NCBI RefSeq assembly: GCF_008831285.2
Contig: NC_045138.2
Span: forward strand, 17,953,934 to 18,017,933
DNA from: Nymphaea colorata
Taxonomy: Eukaryota > Streptophyta > Magnoliopsida > Nymphaeales > Nymphaeaceae
Length of the DNA: 64,000 bases
Direction of reading: 5' to 3'
Under the pieces are notes generated by a model. That model was given only the letters and a program-made list of their open reading frames with translations, ran no database searches and had not been told where the DNA came from. The translations under genes were made by a program, and so were the position numbers. Below are positions 35,501 through 50,500 of the stretch, in pieces (positions within the stretch are counted from its first letter, which is position 1; each line of letters begins with the position of its first letter).

Positions 35501-38500
35501 CTGTCTTATCTTCGTACTTCATGTAGGGTAGGACAAGCTCTTTAGCATCAATTGTCTCTCGAATCAAATGATGGTCAATCTCCACATGCTTCGTTCTATC
35601 ATGTAATATTAGATTGTTGGCTAGGTTGATTGCAGACTTGTTATCACCATACATCTTCATCAGTTCATTGGACCCTCAGTTTTGATTCCGATGTCAGGCA
35701 ATAACACTTTCAGCTACAACAACTCAGAGACTCCCATGGCCACAACTTTATATTTAGTCTCTGGAGCGGGAACAAATGTTGTCTCTTACTTTTCCACACC
35801 ACAAGATTTCCTCCCAAGTAAATACATTAAGCTGACGTGGACCTCTTGGTATCCACACATCTTACCCGGTCAACATCTGAATAACCTTCAATCTCAAGAC
35901 AGTCTTGCTTAACATGCAAGAGACCCTTGCTAGGACCTCTCTTCAAGCAAGATAAAATCCTGTCAGCTGCCTTTAGGTGAACATTTGTGGGTGCATGCAT
36001 AAATTGGATCATCACATTCGCAGCAAAGGTAATATCAGGTCTAGTAAGAGTGAGATAAATCAACTTTTCAACAAGACGTTGATATCTTCCCTTAGCTTAT
36101 TCACAGAAGGGCTCCTCATCTCTAAGGCTAAGTTTGTTTCCAGCGTTTATAAGAGTAAATGCAGGTGTACTCCCAAGTTTTCTAGTCTTCTTTAATAAAT
36201 ATTGAGTGTACTTTCTTTGATTTAACATAAGACTTGTGCTTGACCTAGTAATTTCAATACCAAGGAAATATTTCAACCTTAAGATCAAACTTGATAGTCA
36301 ACAGTTTCTTTAACTTCATTATTTCATCTTCATCATTACCTGTGACAATCATATTATCAACATATACCAACATAAGAGTTACCTTGTGCTCATCTCTTTT
36401 TACAAAGAAAGTGTGATCCCCATTCCCTTGAATGATATCCATGCTGTCTCACTACAAGTTTGAGTCATTCAAACCACGCTGTGGGAGATTGCTTGAGCCC
36501 ATACAAGGCTTTCTTTAACCTGCAACATTTTCAAAGTTCCTCATATCCTGAAGGCATGCACATATATACTTCCTTTTTGAGGTCTCTATTTAGAAAAACA
36601 TTCTTAACATTTAGTTGGTACATCTTCCACTCCTTTACGACTACTAAGGAGATGATAATTTTGACAGTCTTCATCTTTGCAACATGAGCAAACGTTTCCA
36701 AGTAGTCATGACTAAACCCCTTCCCAACTAAGCGAGCTTTGTACCTTTCCACACTTCTGTTTGGCTTATATGTAATGGTGTAGACCCATTTGGATCCTAT
36801 GAGATGGGCCGCTTCATAGACATTTACCACCTCCCACGTTCTATTTTTATTCAATGCTTTCATTCTTCTTGCATCGCATGAGCCCAATTTGGATTACTTT
36901 GAACCTCAGTAACAGTCATGAGAATCACAACCATAGAAAGAGAAGATATGAAACATTTGTAGTTCTTGCTCAATTTAAAATATGATATGAAATTACCAAT
37001 AAGGTGTTGAGTGCATGACCTGATACCCTGAGCAATAGGTAACTCTGCATTTTCAGCTTCTGTCTGACTACCCCCACTTGACATCTCACGGCCACAGCTT
37101 GGATCATCCAGTGAAGGTGTGAGATTAGGATTGGGTCAGTGTCACGAGTCAACTCACCAACTAGCTCTGTTGCAATGCCTTCCAAAAGGATATTATATAT
37201 GGTAGGCCTTATCCACTTTAAACAATTATTCTTTTGCTTTAGACAGTCCTTGTCCAACCATATTGTGTGTGTTTCAGTGCACAAAATTTGAAGATGTCGC
37301 AGCATGCACATTGGGTTGTGGAACACCTCCTTCTATCCTCTTTCCTTTTCCAAGTTCCTTGATATGCTCTACTGCCAATGTAGCGGGCGTAAATCTGAGT
37401 GCTGAACTTCAGGCCCCTTTAATGTCAAATCCACTTTTTGTGTGTCTTGCAAAAGCACTATGAACTTTGATTGTTTGAACTTCTTCGAGATTTCAGGTGT
37501 AAAGGAATGAAGTTTTCCTTTACAGGTCATGACCTTGAGAACATGAAATGGCTGGATCATGTTTGTGTCCTGCAGACCATGCCTTGTGTTATGTCTTCTC
37601 ATTTTGTTGCAAATTGTAGAATTACTTTTTTTAATGGATATGTGTTAGGCGCAAGTATTTCAGTTTCTTTTAATTTCTGTCGTTACCATCTCCGTGTGAT
37701 TTTGCTTTAGTAATTTCTTTTGTACCGGGTCGGGTCTAGTTAGAGTGTGCAACCCAACCCAGCATGTCATGTACTTAAACCCTCTTAAGGGTAATCAAAC
37801 CCTAATGAAGATTATTGTTGACGTGAAGAAGAGCTGGCTTCCTGCGGCTGTGTGTGTGAGTGCTGCAGCGAGCGGCTGTAGTGGTCGTTAGCCAATCCGA
37901 GGCTAACAAGGTATCAGAGTTGTAGTGACCATGGCGGAGAGAATCACTGCGCGCTACGCCATCGCAGCGGTGGAACAACACCGAAATCAAGTGGAAGCGG
38001 TGATCGGCGGCCTGGAAGGGCGGATGCATGGGATGGATCAACGCCTGAACACAGTGGACGCAAGATTGGAGGCCATGATGGTGGAGCAGCAGGCAATGTC
38101 AGTGCTCTTGCGTGAAAGCCAGTGACAAGGCACTCAGTAACAATTGCTTGATTCCGATCAGACCCAGTCGGACGAGCGCAGGGAGTAGGGTTGGCTAGGG
38201 AACGGAGGCGCAGCCTGGCGCCCAACGAAGATGGATTTTCCGCGGTTCTCCGGTGACGACCTAGTCAATTGGGTATTCTGCGCCGAACAGTACTTCGATT
38301 GCCAAAGAATCATGGGTGACGAAAGAGTGCATCAAGCAATGGTTTATTTTGAGGGTGCGGCGATACGCTGGTTCTGTTGGTTGGTGTCGCAGCAAGGAAG
38401 ATCAGGCTGCGCGACCTTGGTGAAAGAGCTCACGTCTCGCTTTGGGCCGTCGGCATATCTCGACTACAATGTAGAGTTGTTGAGCATTAAACAATCAGAA

Positions 38501-41500
38501 CATTTCGAGGCGTTGACGAATATGGTGCGTGGATGGCCCCTTCCAGCCCTCATTGGCGTGTTCCTAGCAGGATTGAAGGATGAAATACACATCGAAGTTC
38601 AAGTGATGAAGCCACAAACATTAATGGACTGCTTCGAATTGGCCTGCACGGTGGAGGAGAAAAACGAACGGCTATACACGTTCAATCGGGGCACTTTTAG
38701 CAGGACGTGGCAGGATGTGAGAACCAGCCCGCGCGAGACTTTCCATAAGGCGTGGCCGGATGCGAGGACCAGCCCGCGAGAGAAGCCGAAATCTAATGTT
38801 TTTCCACCTGCCCCAGGAAAAAATCAGAAGGGAAACGCGCCGCGCCAAGTTGTGAGACATTTGACGCCCGAGCAAATCAAGGATTAGAGACGGTTGAACC
38901 AATGTTTTCACTGTGATCAGCCGTACGTTCCAGGGCATAACTGCAGACACCTCCTACATATGTACCACGTTGAGGAGAGCGACAAACCACTAGAGGCCGA
39001 TGCGGATCCGCCCTTGCCCATGGAACCAGAGGCGATGGAAAACCAGACAATCCCCGAAATTTTGCTGCATGCATTGGCTGGAGATGAGGTTCTGCATCTC
39101 ATGCATGTGGAAGGCAAGTTGCGAGGCCAACCAGTCAGTGTGCTGATCGACACGGGCTCGACTCACAATTTCATTTGTGAGAAATCTGCCCGGGCCTTGG
39201 GCTGTCATATGGAGGTTCAACCTACCTTTGACGTGGTGGTCGGAGACGGGAGTACCTTGAGGTGCAGGGATAAGTGCCAGATGGAAAGGTTAGAGATCCA
39301 AAGATTTCATCCCTATACAGTTATATATTTTAGCCATGGCGGGAGCCGACCTGGTCTTAGGCATCCATTGGTTGCGCGAACTGGGAGAAGTGGTATGAGA
39401 TTTCGTGGGCATGAAAATGCAGTTTAGGGGACCCTACATTGTTAACTTACACGTTCATGTGGTCTCTCAAACACATCCAGGAATGCTGAAGCTGTAAACC
39501 AGTTTACTTATCTACATTGCATCCATTGAAGCAGTAATAGGATGTTAATTGATCTTTATTATGATGGAACAATTGCTGCATTCGAGTCAGTTGCTGGTTG
39601 AAAACATTTGAAAACTGCTATCTCCTGTATTTCGTAGTTCAGTGAACTAAGTCATTGAACTCTTAAGCTAGCAGCATTGCTTTCTAACGAATGACTGCTT
39701 ATTGAATTGAGAAATAATTTGCTTATATTGTTGCTGGATATTTGCTGGTTTTCAGAACACGTGCTATTTAAGCAATTTTTTTGTGTATAATTTTTTGTTT
39801 ACTCTATGTGAGATACATTACTGTTCGCCCTTTTCCCTTTTGTGCAGATTCCCAATATTTTGAATTGATGGGTGATTTTTCCTTGCCAACAATTTGAGAT
39901 GGAAGATTGAGATCTATGCTTTGTTCAGTTATATTTTGTTGAACTTTCCATTTAATTGCTTCCTTTCTTATATTTTGTTAGGGAGCGTTTGTTGATTGAC
40001 CCCCAAGAGCATCCGATGCTACTTGCAGAACCTTCTTCTAATACACAGCAACAGAGGGAGAGGTATCCAACTTTGTTGAATCAATTAGCTGATGAGTTGA
40101 TCATTATGTATTTGCATAGCTGTAGTGTTTAACAGGACATTTTTTTTAATGTAGAAAAATTCATTGAAATAAAACCTAATCTGTTTTTTTTTTAAATAAT
40201 ATGTTACTAAAATTAATCTTGCACATTATATCTTATTTTCCCTATTGTTGGGAAATTGACCACTTCTGTGAAAGGAGAGGGGAGGGACATGTTTCCTGTG
40301 GAGGGAAACTTATTTGACTCTATGGGGAAGATGTTACTTAACAGGGTCCTCAGTTAATTAGTATGAGTCCCGAACATTTCTAAGGCGTGCTCTGATAGCC
40401 TTCAATCTTTTGCAATTACATGTCCCCCAGGTTTAGACCATGATTGCATATCCGCTTTTATCTTTTTAACATGCTTTAGTTTTTCCTTTTAAGGCTCCAA
40501 AGACATTGCACATCAAATGCATCAATTGCCAGTCATGCTTGAGCTCATCCATGATAAATCTATATCCATGTCAGGGAGATTCCAAATTTGACTAATCTGC
40601 CAAGCAGGCTTTCTTATTTGTTCTGTAAGTAGGATATTTGTCTTTATCTGGTGAACAAGGCCAGTCATAAATTTGATAGCTTTGGCAATGAGCTCATTTT
40701 GGTGAAGTCGGTGTGTCTGAAAACAAGGCCTCCATGTAGCCATGTCTTTGATTGTCAGTTTGATTCCTTTTCAGACTGCAATATTGCTTTATATCTTATT
40801 GAATTCATTTATGATCTTCCAGGGAAGTGGTCATTCGGCTATAATGCTTTTCTAAATCTGCATAACATATTGATGCTTGATTGTGCTGCCTTTGGTAACA
40901 AGAGACTTAGGAATACTTTTTCATCTGTTTCTGTTGACTTTTTGTACTACTGACTCTTGTCCAATTTTTTGTGGGGAAATTTTTGTGATTCCCATTGTAT
41001 ATAATTTATGCTGAATTGTGTTATTTCAGGACCGCAGAACTTATGTTTGAGAAATACAAGGTTCCGGCTTTGTTCCTTGCGAAAAATGCTGTATGCCCAA
41101 ATTCCTCTTCTAAAAACAAGTTTTGGAGTTGCAATTTCTTCCAATAAGAAGTGTTTCTGTTGCTTTGTTTGTTAAGAAGTAAGAAGATAAAATGGTCATG
41201 GTTGGTCTGTCATGCTTGGTTCTTATTTCATTTTAACTTTCTATCTTTAGGTTCTTACATCCTTTGCTTCTGGACGTGCTACTGCTTTGGTTGTTGATAG
41301 GTAAGTTTTTCATGTTCTTTTCACTGCAATTCCTTGGTATATTTTTTATTGTCCACGGTACTTGATGGCCACAGGTTTAGCTAATCCATGGTACTTGATG
41401 GCCACAGGTTTAGCTAACGTATGATCACTTGTGAACAAAATATCTTTGAGTTAAGATGTTGTCAAATTCATGTCATTTCTATCTGGTTTCTTTCTCCTAT

Positions 41501-44500
41501 TTCACAATGTTCAGCTTCATATAGACATTTTACTTGTTTTGCTAGAACTTTGGTGTCCGTAAGAAGCATATATCTTTTTTCTCCTTGTATATTTGTAAAT
41601 TGCATGTTAGATGATGATGTGATATCCAATTATGAGGTTGAACTTTGTTATATAATGTGATGTTGCTTGTCGTTCTTAGATTATAAGTAGACCCCTTGGG
41701 CAGCTGCATAATGGGATACAGTTTCATGAAAGTGACAATGTCCAAAATTGCTTACAATTGCTGTTTTCCTTTGCTTGCAAACAGTGGTGGTGGTTCTACG
41801 ACAGTGTCCCCTGTGAGCGATGGTTACGTTCTTCAAAAGGTATGAAGAAAATAAAAACGTTGCAGTTGACTATACTTTGCTATGGTTAGGCATCTTTAAC
41901 TTCCCAAGCTCCTTGTGTTAAATTGAGTTGATGTTCTTTTAGCCAATGAAGTCTGTGTCTGTGAATCAGCTTTACTTGGCTGATTTCTAGCAAATTCGAC
42001 CAACATGCTTCATTCTGGAAGTGGTCAACCCTACCCTTAAATTAATTGACGAAAGAAGGGTTATCCTAGAGTCCTAGACTAAAGATGATACTTAAAAATG
42101 TCCAAGCCTTATCCTTTTCAGGGTCCATAGAAGGTTGAAGTGCATGTCGTTGGATGTTTAAGATTCATAACTTGCACAGTAAGTGTCATCATTCATCAAT
42201 GACCTGAAGATGCAAGGCATGAACTCTTACCTTATGCACTTTTCTTTTTGTTTGGAGGAAGACAACTAACTGTCTTTCGTGGCTTTTTTTTAACCCTATT
42301 AGCTCAGTAGTTGCCACCAATGGTCTGAAGAAGCAACACATTATCACATACACTGTTTCCTTATGCACTTTTCTTTTTGTTTAGAACAAGGCAACTAATT
42401 GTCTTTCTTGGTTATGTTTTGACCTTACCTTTAAGAGCATCAATTCATCACAATGCTGGTGCTAGTTGTTGGAGTTCTGTCTTGATGAGGTCACATTTTG
42501 ACAGCTTAATATTAGTAACGGCCCAAAGAAAATCTATGATTAGGCAATTTATGGTCACATGAATTTTCATCAAAGCAAGACATGGATTTGCTAGTTAAGT
42601 TGTTTTTCTTAATGGCATACTTCTGTGGATGTGGCAGCTTTGCATCTCAACCCTTCTGACGACAGTTGTAGGGTTTGTGGTTGTTTCACTGTTGAATATA
42701 TCTTTTTTTTTTAAAAATTTTGTAGGCAGTAGTTTCATCTCCAATAGGAGGAGAGATTCTAACTGAATGTATGATGAAGAGTTTGGAAAGCAAAGGAATC
42801 ACTGTAAGCTGGATTGGTCAATCTTTCATGGTTGTTGATCTGATTTTCTACTCTGGATGACATACCAAAATACTTGTTTTGGCAGATAAGACCTAGATAT
42901 TCTTTCAAGAGAAAGGAAGTGCGGCCAGGAGAATTTCAGGTTGCCCCTGCCTTCTGGTTCTTTACCGTCCGTACATGTTCAGGAACCTCTTTGTTTGTGT
43001 GTGCTGGAAAAAGTAACGATCAATAGACAGTATGTCTCTCTTAAGCATTGTCATATAAAATGTTCTCAAATATCTGTTGGCAAGATTTTTGTCAATTTTT
43101 TTGGAAAATTTTGGAATTTAAAAAGAAAAAGGAGAAAAGAATAATAAAAACTATGAGATTTTGAGTTTTAAGGATTCAGAATGATTTTAGGATGATATTA
43201 GAGGATATCAATAATACTCCCCTGATCAAAGTTTTTTTCTTCTTTTCTAGCTGTAATATTGTGATATTTTCAAAATTTTCCCAATGTTTGTGATAATGCT
43301 TTTGAAAAATAACTTTGAGATGCTCTTGTTTCTATATCAACTCTCATTGTATTATACGAGTTTTGAAATGCTTCAAACAATTGTGATATCTGGTCATGGT
43401 TTCCTCGGAGCTCTTATGTTTATAAAACAAATGTTGCTGAAATGTGAGGCCGTCTACCTTGTCGTGATTGTGAATCACAAGCTATTTCTATTATTATGGT
43501 AGTCAGGGAACCTAGTGCTGAATGTCTTTTTACCTTTTGTAGCATGTCTTGACTTGGTCTGGCTTGGCTGTTAAGTCACATAGGTGCACCAAAAACGACG
43601 ACACACCTGAGTCGATGCAGGTGCTGGTGCACTCTGACATGGTCCGACCGCACCCACTCTTTTTTCTCTTATTCTTTTTTTTTTTCCTTCTTCCATCTTT
43701 TTTTTCTCTCTTTCTCTCTCTCTCACACACACACAGTCGCTTTTTTAAGGAAGAGAGGTTTTTTCAAAGGATCAGAAACTTGAAGTCCTTCTTAAAGGAC
43801 ATCAAGTTATATTGGCCTATATTTTAAAATTTTTAATGAATGTTACAAGCCTGGTCATCCTTTTTAAAGGACATCAATTAAGCCTGTCGAGTATCTTCCT
43901 TCATGGAGGACGACTAGGCCTCTCAGAGATTAAGTGAACCCTGATAAAAGAAAAGAATTAAAAATATAGGCGAATAAAATTACTTATATATATTATATAT
44001 ATATAGTCCTCGAGAGTCGAGACACCTGCACCTAAATTTTTTTGGAACTTGCCACATCGTGCATCCGCACTGGCACCCATGTACATAGCTTGGCCGATAC
44101 TCTTCACTTTTAACATTTTCATCTCTATGCTTGCTTTACCTTTTTCTTCTTTCCAATGCACTGCTTGTTTATACCTTGAACAAATTTGAGTAAGGTTGGT
44201 CCATATTCTTTGTCTTACTTTTTAATGATTTATCATTTTGCCTATTGCTCTAATAGTTAACAGTTTTCTAACTGATGAATTTTCTGTTGGGCCATCTTAA
44301 GTTTGTGTATGCTGTGCTGATGGTTCTTTTGGAGTTAGTTTATGTTCATGATGGATGAGATTAAGTACTCATATGTCTTGTCAATTAACTGCCAGCGTTA
44401 TTCCATTTAATTTTTAATAGGGGTTTGTGGCATTATGTGTCATGAAAGACACTCGTGAAGGAAAACAAAATTTTCAGTTTCTGAGATTATAGATGTAATT

Positions 44501-47500
44501 TAATCTCCTTGTTATACTTGTTGCTGATGTCCATGCTGTTCTTCTTTGTTGACTTAGCATATTGAAACTACTGGTACCATGTGATGTTTGGGTTTTTCTC
44601 CTTTCACCTAAGTTTTATTTTTGTTCCTTTTTTCCTTATTTGTCCCTTTTACCTTTGACAGACTATAGACCTTGATGTTCCCAACACAACAGAAAGTTAC
44701 AAGCTATACTGCCAGGTACTTAGCTCTTGGTTTTGTTTTTCTCTTGGGGCAAATTTCCATATATCTACTTCACTAAATTCTTTTGTGTGCATGTTGCAGA
44801 GGGTAATCGCAAGTGATATAAAAGAATGTGTATGTCGGGCACCGGATTCTGCTTATGATGGTGCATCTCAGTTCCATAATCTCATTGTTCTGTAATGTTT
44901 GTTTTCCATCTGATCATTTATATTTAGGATTAGCTAGTAGTGGTACGGCTACTCATTAGGTTTTCTGCTGGTAAAAACAGATTACACTTAGAAAAAATTA
45001 ATAATGATATCCTTTCAAAATTAACACATCTATAGCTTGTTCCCCTGCAGTTTTTCTTGGAAAATAAATATCAATGCTTATGGCCCTTTATCTTCAAGGT
45101 CTGACACAAGCCCAAGATTAATGTTGATTAGTCACTTTGTCTCAGCCTAAGTTTGTAAAAAGTATCAAAACACAACATTTAACGTGGCAAAAGTAATAAA
45201 ACACATAATAATAAAAAAATATCATTATGGGTCAAATAAGCTACAAAATTCACCAACTATATGCATATCATTAACAAAAAATTATTGTTCTTCTAGATAT
45301 GTATACACACACACACCCATCAGTCCCCTTACTACCCTTATTTGCTGTGCCAAAATTTAGTAGCAGGTTGTTCTTTTCTTGGTTGTGTTCCTGTTTGCCT
45401 TTCACACGAATCAGTTGTTCTCACCTTTTACCCATTACTGAAAGGAGATAACTGGCCGGTTTTCCTAGAAAATGTACTTGTGAATGGTTGCTGTTGCATG
45501 TTTCTGAGGAAAGCAGATAGATTATTTAAGCTGAGAGACCATCCAGATGGTAGATGGATTTACTTTAGCCTCCTCCCTAACAAAATTTCCATATGCTAAA
45601 AAGGCGCGAAAAACAAACTTGAGATATTCTGCACCACGAGTCTACCATCATTTTCTTTGTGTCACCTACCATCATTTTCTCTGTGTGAGCCATCATGAAA
45701 TAATATTATGCATCCTATTGGGGAAGGAGCACAAACGAAGTGGTTCACGAGCATAAGGGCGCCAAAGAGTTGTACAGCAGAAATTAAGGAAAATGTTAAA
45801 TGCCGAAACAAAATATGAAGCTTGGGTGACTACAACGTGCGACTGAAATATTTAAAGAAATATTAATGCCAAAGGAATATAACGAAGATTCAGATGCAGT
45901 CTGCAAGTTGAAATGCTTTCCTGAAACTATTAGTTCCATCCAAACTCTAAAGGCTATCCTAACATTATCTTACTATGTTCATAAATGCTAATAAATCCAT
46001 AAAATTGTGACTTGGATGAAGGTAAAATTTAGTAGCATTTGAGTTTTGTCAATATGACAAAACCGATAGCTACAGGTCATCAAGTGCGAGCATTTTTTTT
46101 TTTGGTAGTAATGATAAGTAGCCATTTTGTTTAAATACAGTTCATAAAATGTAAAAATGGATCATATAGAATTTTAAAATGGATCATATAGCATTTTTTT
46201 TTCTAGAAAAACTAGTTGATTAGGTATATGATGGGTTGGTGACTGGAGTATCACAATGGTTTCTGCTAGACCTTTTTCTCTGGCTTTGTTAGAGCAAGTT
46301 TGTTTCCTTGGAAGTCATCTTGGCTTTATCTACGCTTTTCATCTATGGAAGGTTACAGGGTTTCTTTCATCGTTTGTCAAGGTTTATTACATCTAGAAGA
46401 TATGTGTCAGTTTGTTAATTCTTTAATAATTTCATAAGGGGTATTGTTTAGTTGTAATGTGTTTATCACACCTTATCACACTCTATGTGGGTGAGATGAA
46501 TGTTTGTTTGACTTCTATAGAGTTTAATGTTGCTTCCCTATGGTAAATTGCTGTTGGAGGAAGCTTTTTCTTCCTGAGGATTTCCTAACCTTTTGTGCTC
46601 TGGGCTCTGCAGAAAGTGCATATGCTAACATTCCAATGACGCCATATGAGCTACCTGACGGACAGTAGGTTCTTTCTACTCATTTTAATTAATTAATTAA
46701 TCTTGACTGAATATTAAAATATTCCGTGTTGGCTGTCCATGGTGCATCATTTAGAAGACAGTGTAATTGCTAAGTTAATAATACAGGACTATTGAAGTTG
46801 GTGCTGACAGATTCAAGATTCCAGATATTCTGTTTAATCCGTCTCTAATCCAGGTATATGTGGACTCCCATGGTGCTTGCTATTTTGAACATATCTCTGT
46901 AATTTATGCCTCTATGTCTATATCAGATACTGCGAATCTGTGTATGTTTGGTAGATGAAATGGATCACGTCTTGACAAGTTGTTTTGGCTTCTGGTACAT
47001 TTATGTACTTGTAGATGTTTGTGTTTCACATTGAAACACATGGTGCATATAGTTTCTCAACTAATATTGTTATGGAACTTGCTGTAGAATGGTAGGTATT
47101 CCTTTTAAGTTGTTACATAATGTAAACATTCCATGTGTTCTGACTTAGTTGTTCTCATTTATCAGAACAGGTTCGAAAGTGTATGTAAAAATCATGGGAA
47201 AAACTGAGTTTATTATTTTCATTAGTGCCATCTTCTCGTTCTTCTTATAATGTTGAAATGCCTGTGAGACCATATAAGCAAGGTATTGAGGGCTTGTTGG
47301 CTGTAAGAAATCTCCATCTTCCCTTTTTTCCAACGACTAATTTTTTGGTGCTTGAACCTGAGTTGAGGTGGTTTCTTTCTTTTTGCTTCTTTGTAATCCA
47401 TGTGATAGTCGTACAGTCACATGGGTATGTGTGTTCTGCCCAAGTACCCGTGTTGGTACATGGGTACGATTGTATCTTAAAACTTAAACTTTTATATTTT

Positions 47501-50500
47501 CAAACCTATTTTTTGCTTTAATTTTGATTTTTCTTTTTTTTTGTTTCCCTTCCACCTAAATTCTATATTGTCCTCTCACTTTTCTTTAATTTTGAGAATT
47601 TTTATGTATATAATGTATATATTTACATGTACACTGCTGATTTTCTAAAATGTTTGTATGCACCTCGCCGTACCCATGTGACTTACTCGTACTTTTTGTT
47701 AATGTGATAAGACATTTAGTTAAAGAGTACTCTAAAATATTGTGGTTCTACTTCTGCTAATCCATGACAGTTTCTCCTGTTTGACATCCCCATCATCTTT
47801 TCCTTTCTCTTTTTTCATGATTAAATTTTTGGTGCTTGTGCCAGAGATGGGTTCTTTCTTTTTTGCTTATTTGTTATCTGTGTGATATCTGTACTTTTTG
47901 TTAATGTAATAAGACATTAGTTAAACAGGAATGCTCTAAAATATTTTGGTTGTATTTCTGCTAGTCCATTATAGTTTTTCCTTCTTGTTATCATTAATCC
48001 TTTGCATGTAGACGATACCTGGGATGGAGAGCCTTGCAGATTCCTTACCTTCTATACGTGGCCTTCCTCAAATGGTCAAGCTGTTTCCTTATTTTTTAAT
48101 TATTATTATTATTTTTTGTATCAACATTTTAACTTCTGTCTTCTTTGTTCTTTTCTTGTTTCCCAGGTTATTGAGAGCATTAATAAGTGCGACGTGGACA
48201 TACGGAGGGATTTGTTTAGTACTGTGTTGGTAATATTAGGTTCCCCTTTGAAGCACTTATTTATTGATTTTTTTTGTTTTGTTGGTTTTACTGGGGCATC
48301 TACACCCTTTTTTAATATCTTATTATGATTATATAATTTCATGTTGTTAAGAATGAGGCTCATAAAAAGCCTTCCAAGGTGAAATCTCTAGCAGCTGCAG
48401 TATGTTAAATAGTGATCTTTCTATGTTCCAGCTGAATGTGTATAAATGCAGTTATCCAACATGTCATTATTGTTATTGTTACTATATATTACTATTACTC
48501 TCTCTTTCGCTCTCTCTCATAAGACACATACAAATGTGTTTGCAAAAGTATATAAATATTAAAGTGAAGATATCACTTTATTATGTGCTTATTTATATGT
48601 TATTTTTATTGTGAGTGGAGAAGCTTAACAAGGTATGAATGAAGGTCACACATTTCTCCCTTTTTGTCCTCATGCAGCTGTCTGGTGGTACTGCTTCAAT
48701 CCAACAATTGAAGGAACGACTTGAAAAGGACGTGGGTGAGGTTGGTACCTCTTGTGGTTATAATAAGTCTTGTAGACATGTTTATCAGGCAGAATTAGGG
48801 TTTTAATTGCAGGTCATGATGGAGGTGCTTTCATTTGAGAATATTGTTACTGATTAATCAGTGCCAAAATTATTGTGGTTTATTGTGTAGTCCCTGAGGT
48901 TCCCTTTTCCATCTATTGTAGAACTTCAAAAAACTCAAAAAACAAATTCTATGTTTGCTTTAGTTAATTATGCAAACACACTTTCACTCTTTTCAGGAGG
49001 CTCCTCAGGCTGCACGTGTTAAGGTGTTGGCAAGTGGCAATGCAACAGAAAGACGGTTCAGGTGCGAATTTGACTGCAACTTTTTTGTAATAGTTATTCA
49101 GTTGCACTACTTGTGCCGTTTTTTGGGTTATGCCACCTGCATGCTGCCTGGATCCTGATATTGTGAGAGGGAAATTTTTCCAAGCAGACTTTTTATGTGA
49201 GACACTATTTTTATTGTTAAGAAGTGCTTCGTAAACAACATAAAACAGCTATTATGAAATTTACAATACATAGAAAGGTATGGATAGGTTTTATCAGCTG
49301 TCATTGTTCAGAAACTGAGCATGTTCTCTTTGGTTTGGTGTTGGAATGAAATGTATATTTCAGACTCTCAGAGCTTGCAAAGCTGTGTTAAAGTATGCCT
49401 ACCTGATAATCACACATTAGGGTCCAAAAACGATGTTTAAGGCATGTTTCGCTGATCGTTGAAACTGAGTTTATGAAAAGCCCAGTTACGAAAAAATGAC
49501 CTTTTCAAAAGGGCATCAATAACCTCCTCCAACTTTCCAAGCTTTTCACTGAAAACATTGTTTTGGTTTTGTCACCAATTATACAGACCGAGTTTTAAGA
49601 AACTGGTTAAAAAACCGGCTTTCCATAAAACCTGATTTTCACAAACCGATGTTTTTTTACTTTGTCATTGAATCATAGCCCACGTGTTTTTTTTTCCTTG
49701 TAAGATACGAAATCATCATGTGATATAGCTGACAGTTGAAGATACCTTTTCAAGGGCAAAGAGAAGAGATCTATGTAACGAGCACATGAAAAATGCTGGT
49801 TAACCATATTGGTATGTCAGTTTTTAAGAGACGGGTATGCCAGACAACTTGGGTACATTTTGGATTGGACTTGGGCCAGACCCAATTCTATCTAAATTTT
49901 TAAGTGAGGCATCAATCTTTCACTTTATTTTGTTGCTATTTGTAACTTTAATTTAATGGGACTATGTGTATGAATTGTTGAATACAAACTGTTACTTGGT
50001 GCATTATGCATGAAGTTGTGAGTTCTTTTGCTTCAATTTTGTAGATTATGCATGAATTTTTGTTTTACACACACACACACACACATATGTTTGCTTGTTT
50101 ACGTATACCCTGTCATACTCCTGTACTCACATTTTTTAAGATTGATATATCCAAACCCATACCAGGATACCTGCACTCACAACATTGTGAAGTAGCATTA
50201 ATATGAAGCATGTTTAAGTTAAGTGAGACTTTCGATCTGATATAGAAGTAATGATTTCTAACTTACTGCTATTGAATGGTAGTTTTAGCTTTTCAAATAA
50301 TCATCTTTAGATGCCAGGACTGGCCTATACTCTTAATTTTCAATATAATATGCTTCTCCAGCAGAGCAGGTGTCCCTTTTGGTCTGAACATGATACGGAC
50401 TTGGGAATGAGAATTTTTTTTGTTTTGTTTTCCATGTAGACCTTTAAGTGGCTTGTAAATGTTCTGGTCTAGGGGATTCAGACGGATTGGGAGATGCACA

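Noticed and set aside
37369-37602. 77-codon minus-strand frame at the Copia/Gypsy border
   Set aside because: There is no clear match to gag or protease; it may be Copia-derived but I cannot support it.
49420-49690. Possible MITE in ARP4 intron 18 (words around 'aaacgatgttt' and 'aaccgatgttt')
   Set aside because: The end words are in the same orientation, not inverted, and no flanking duplication could be found.
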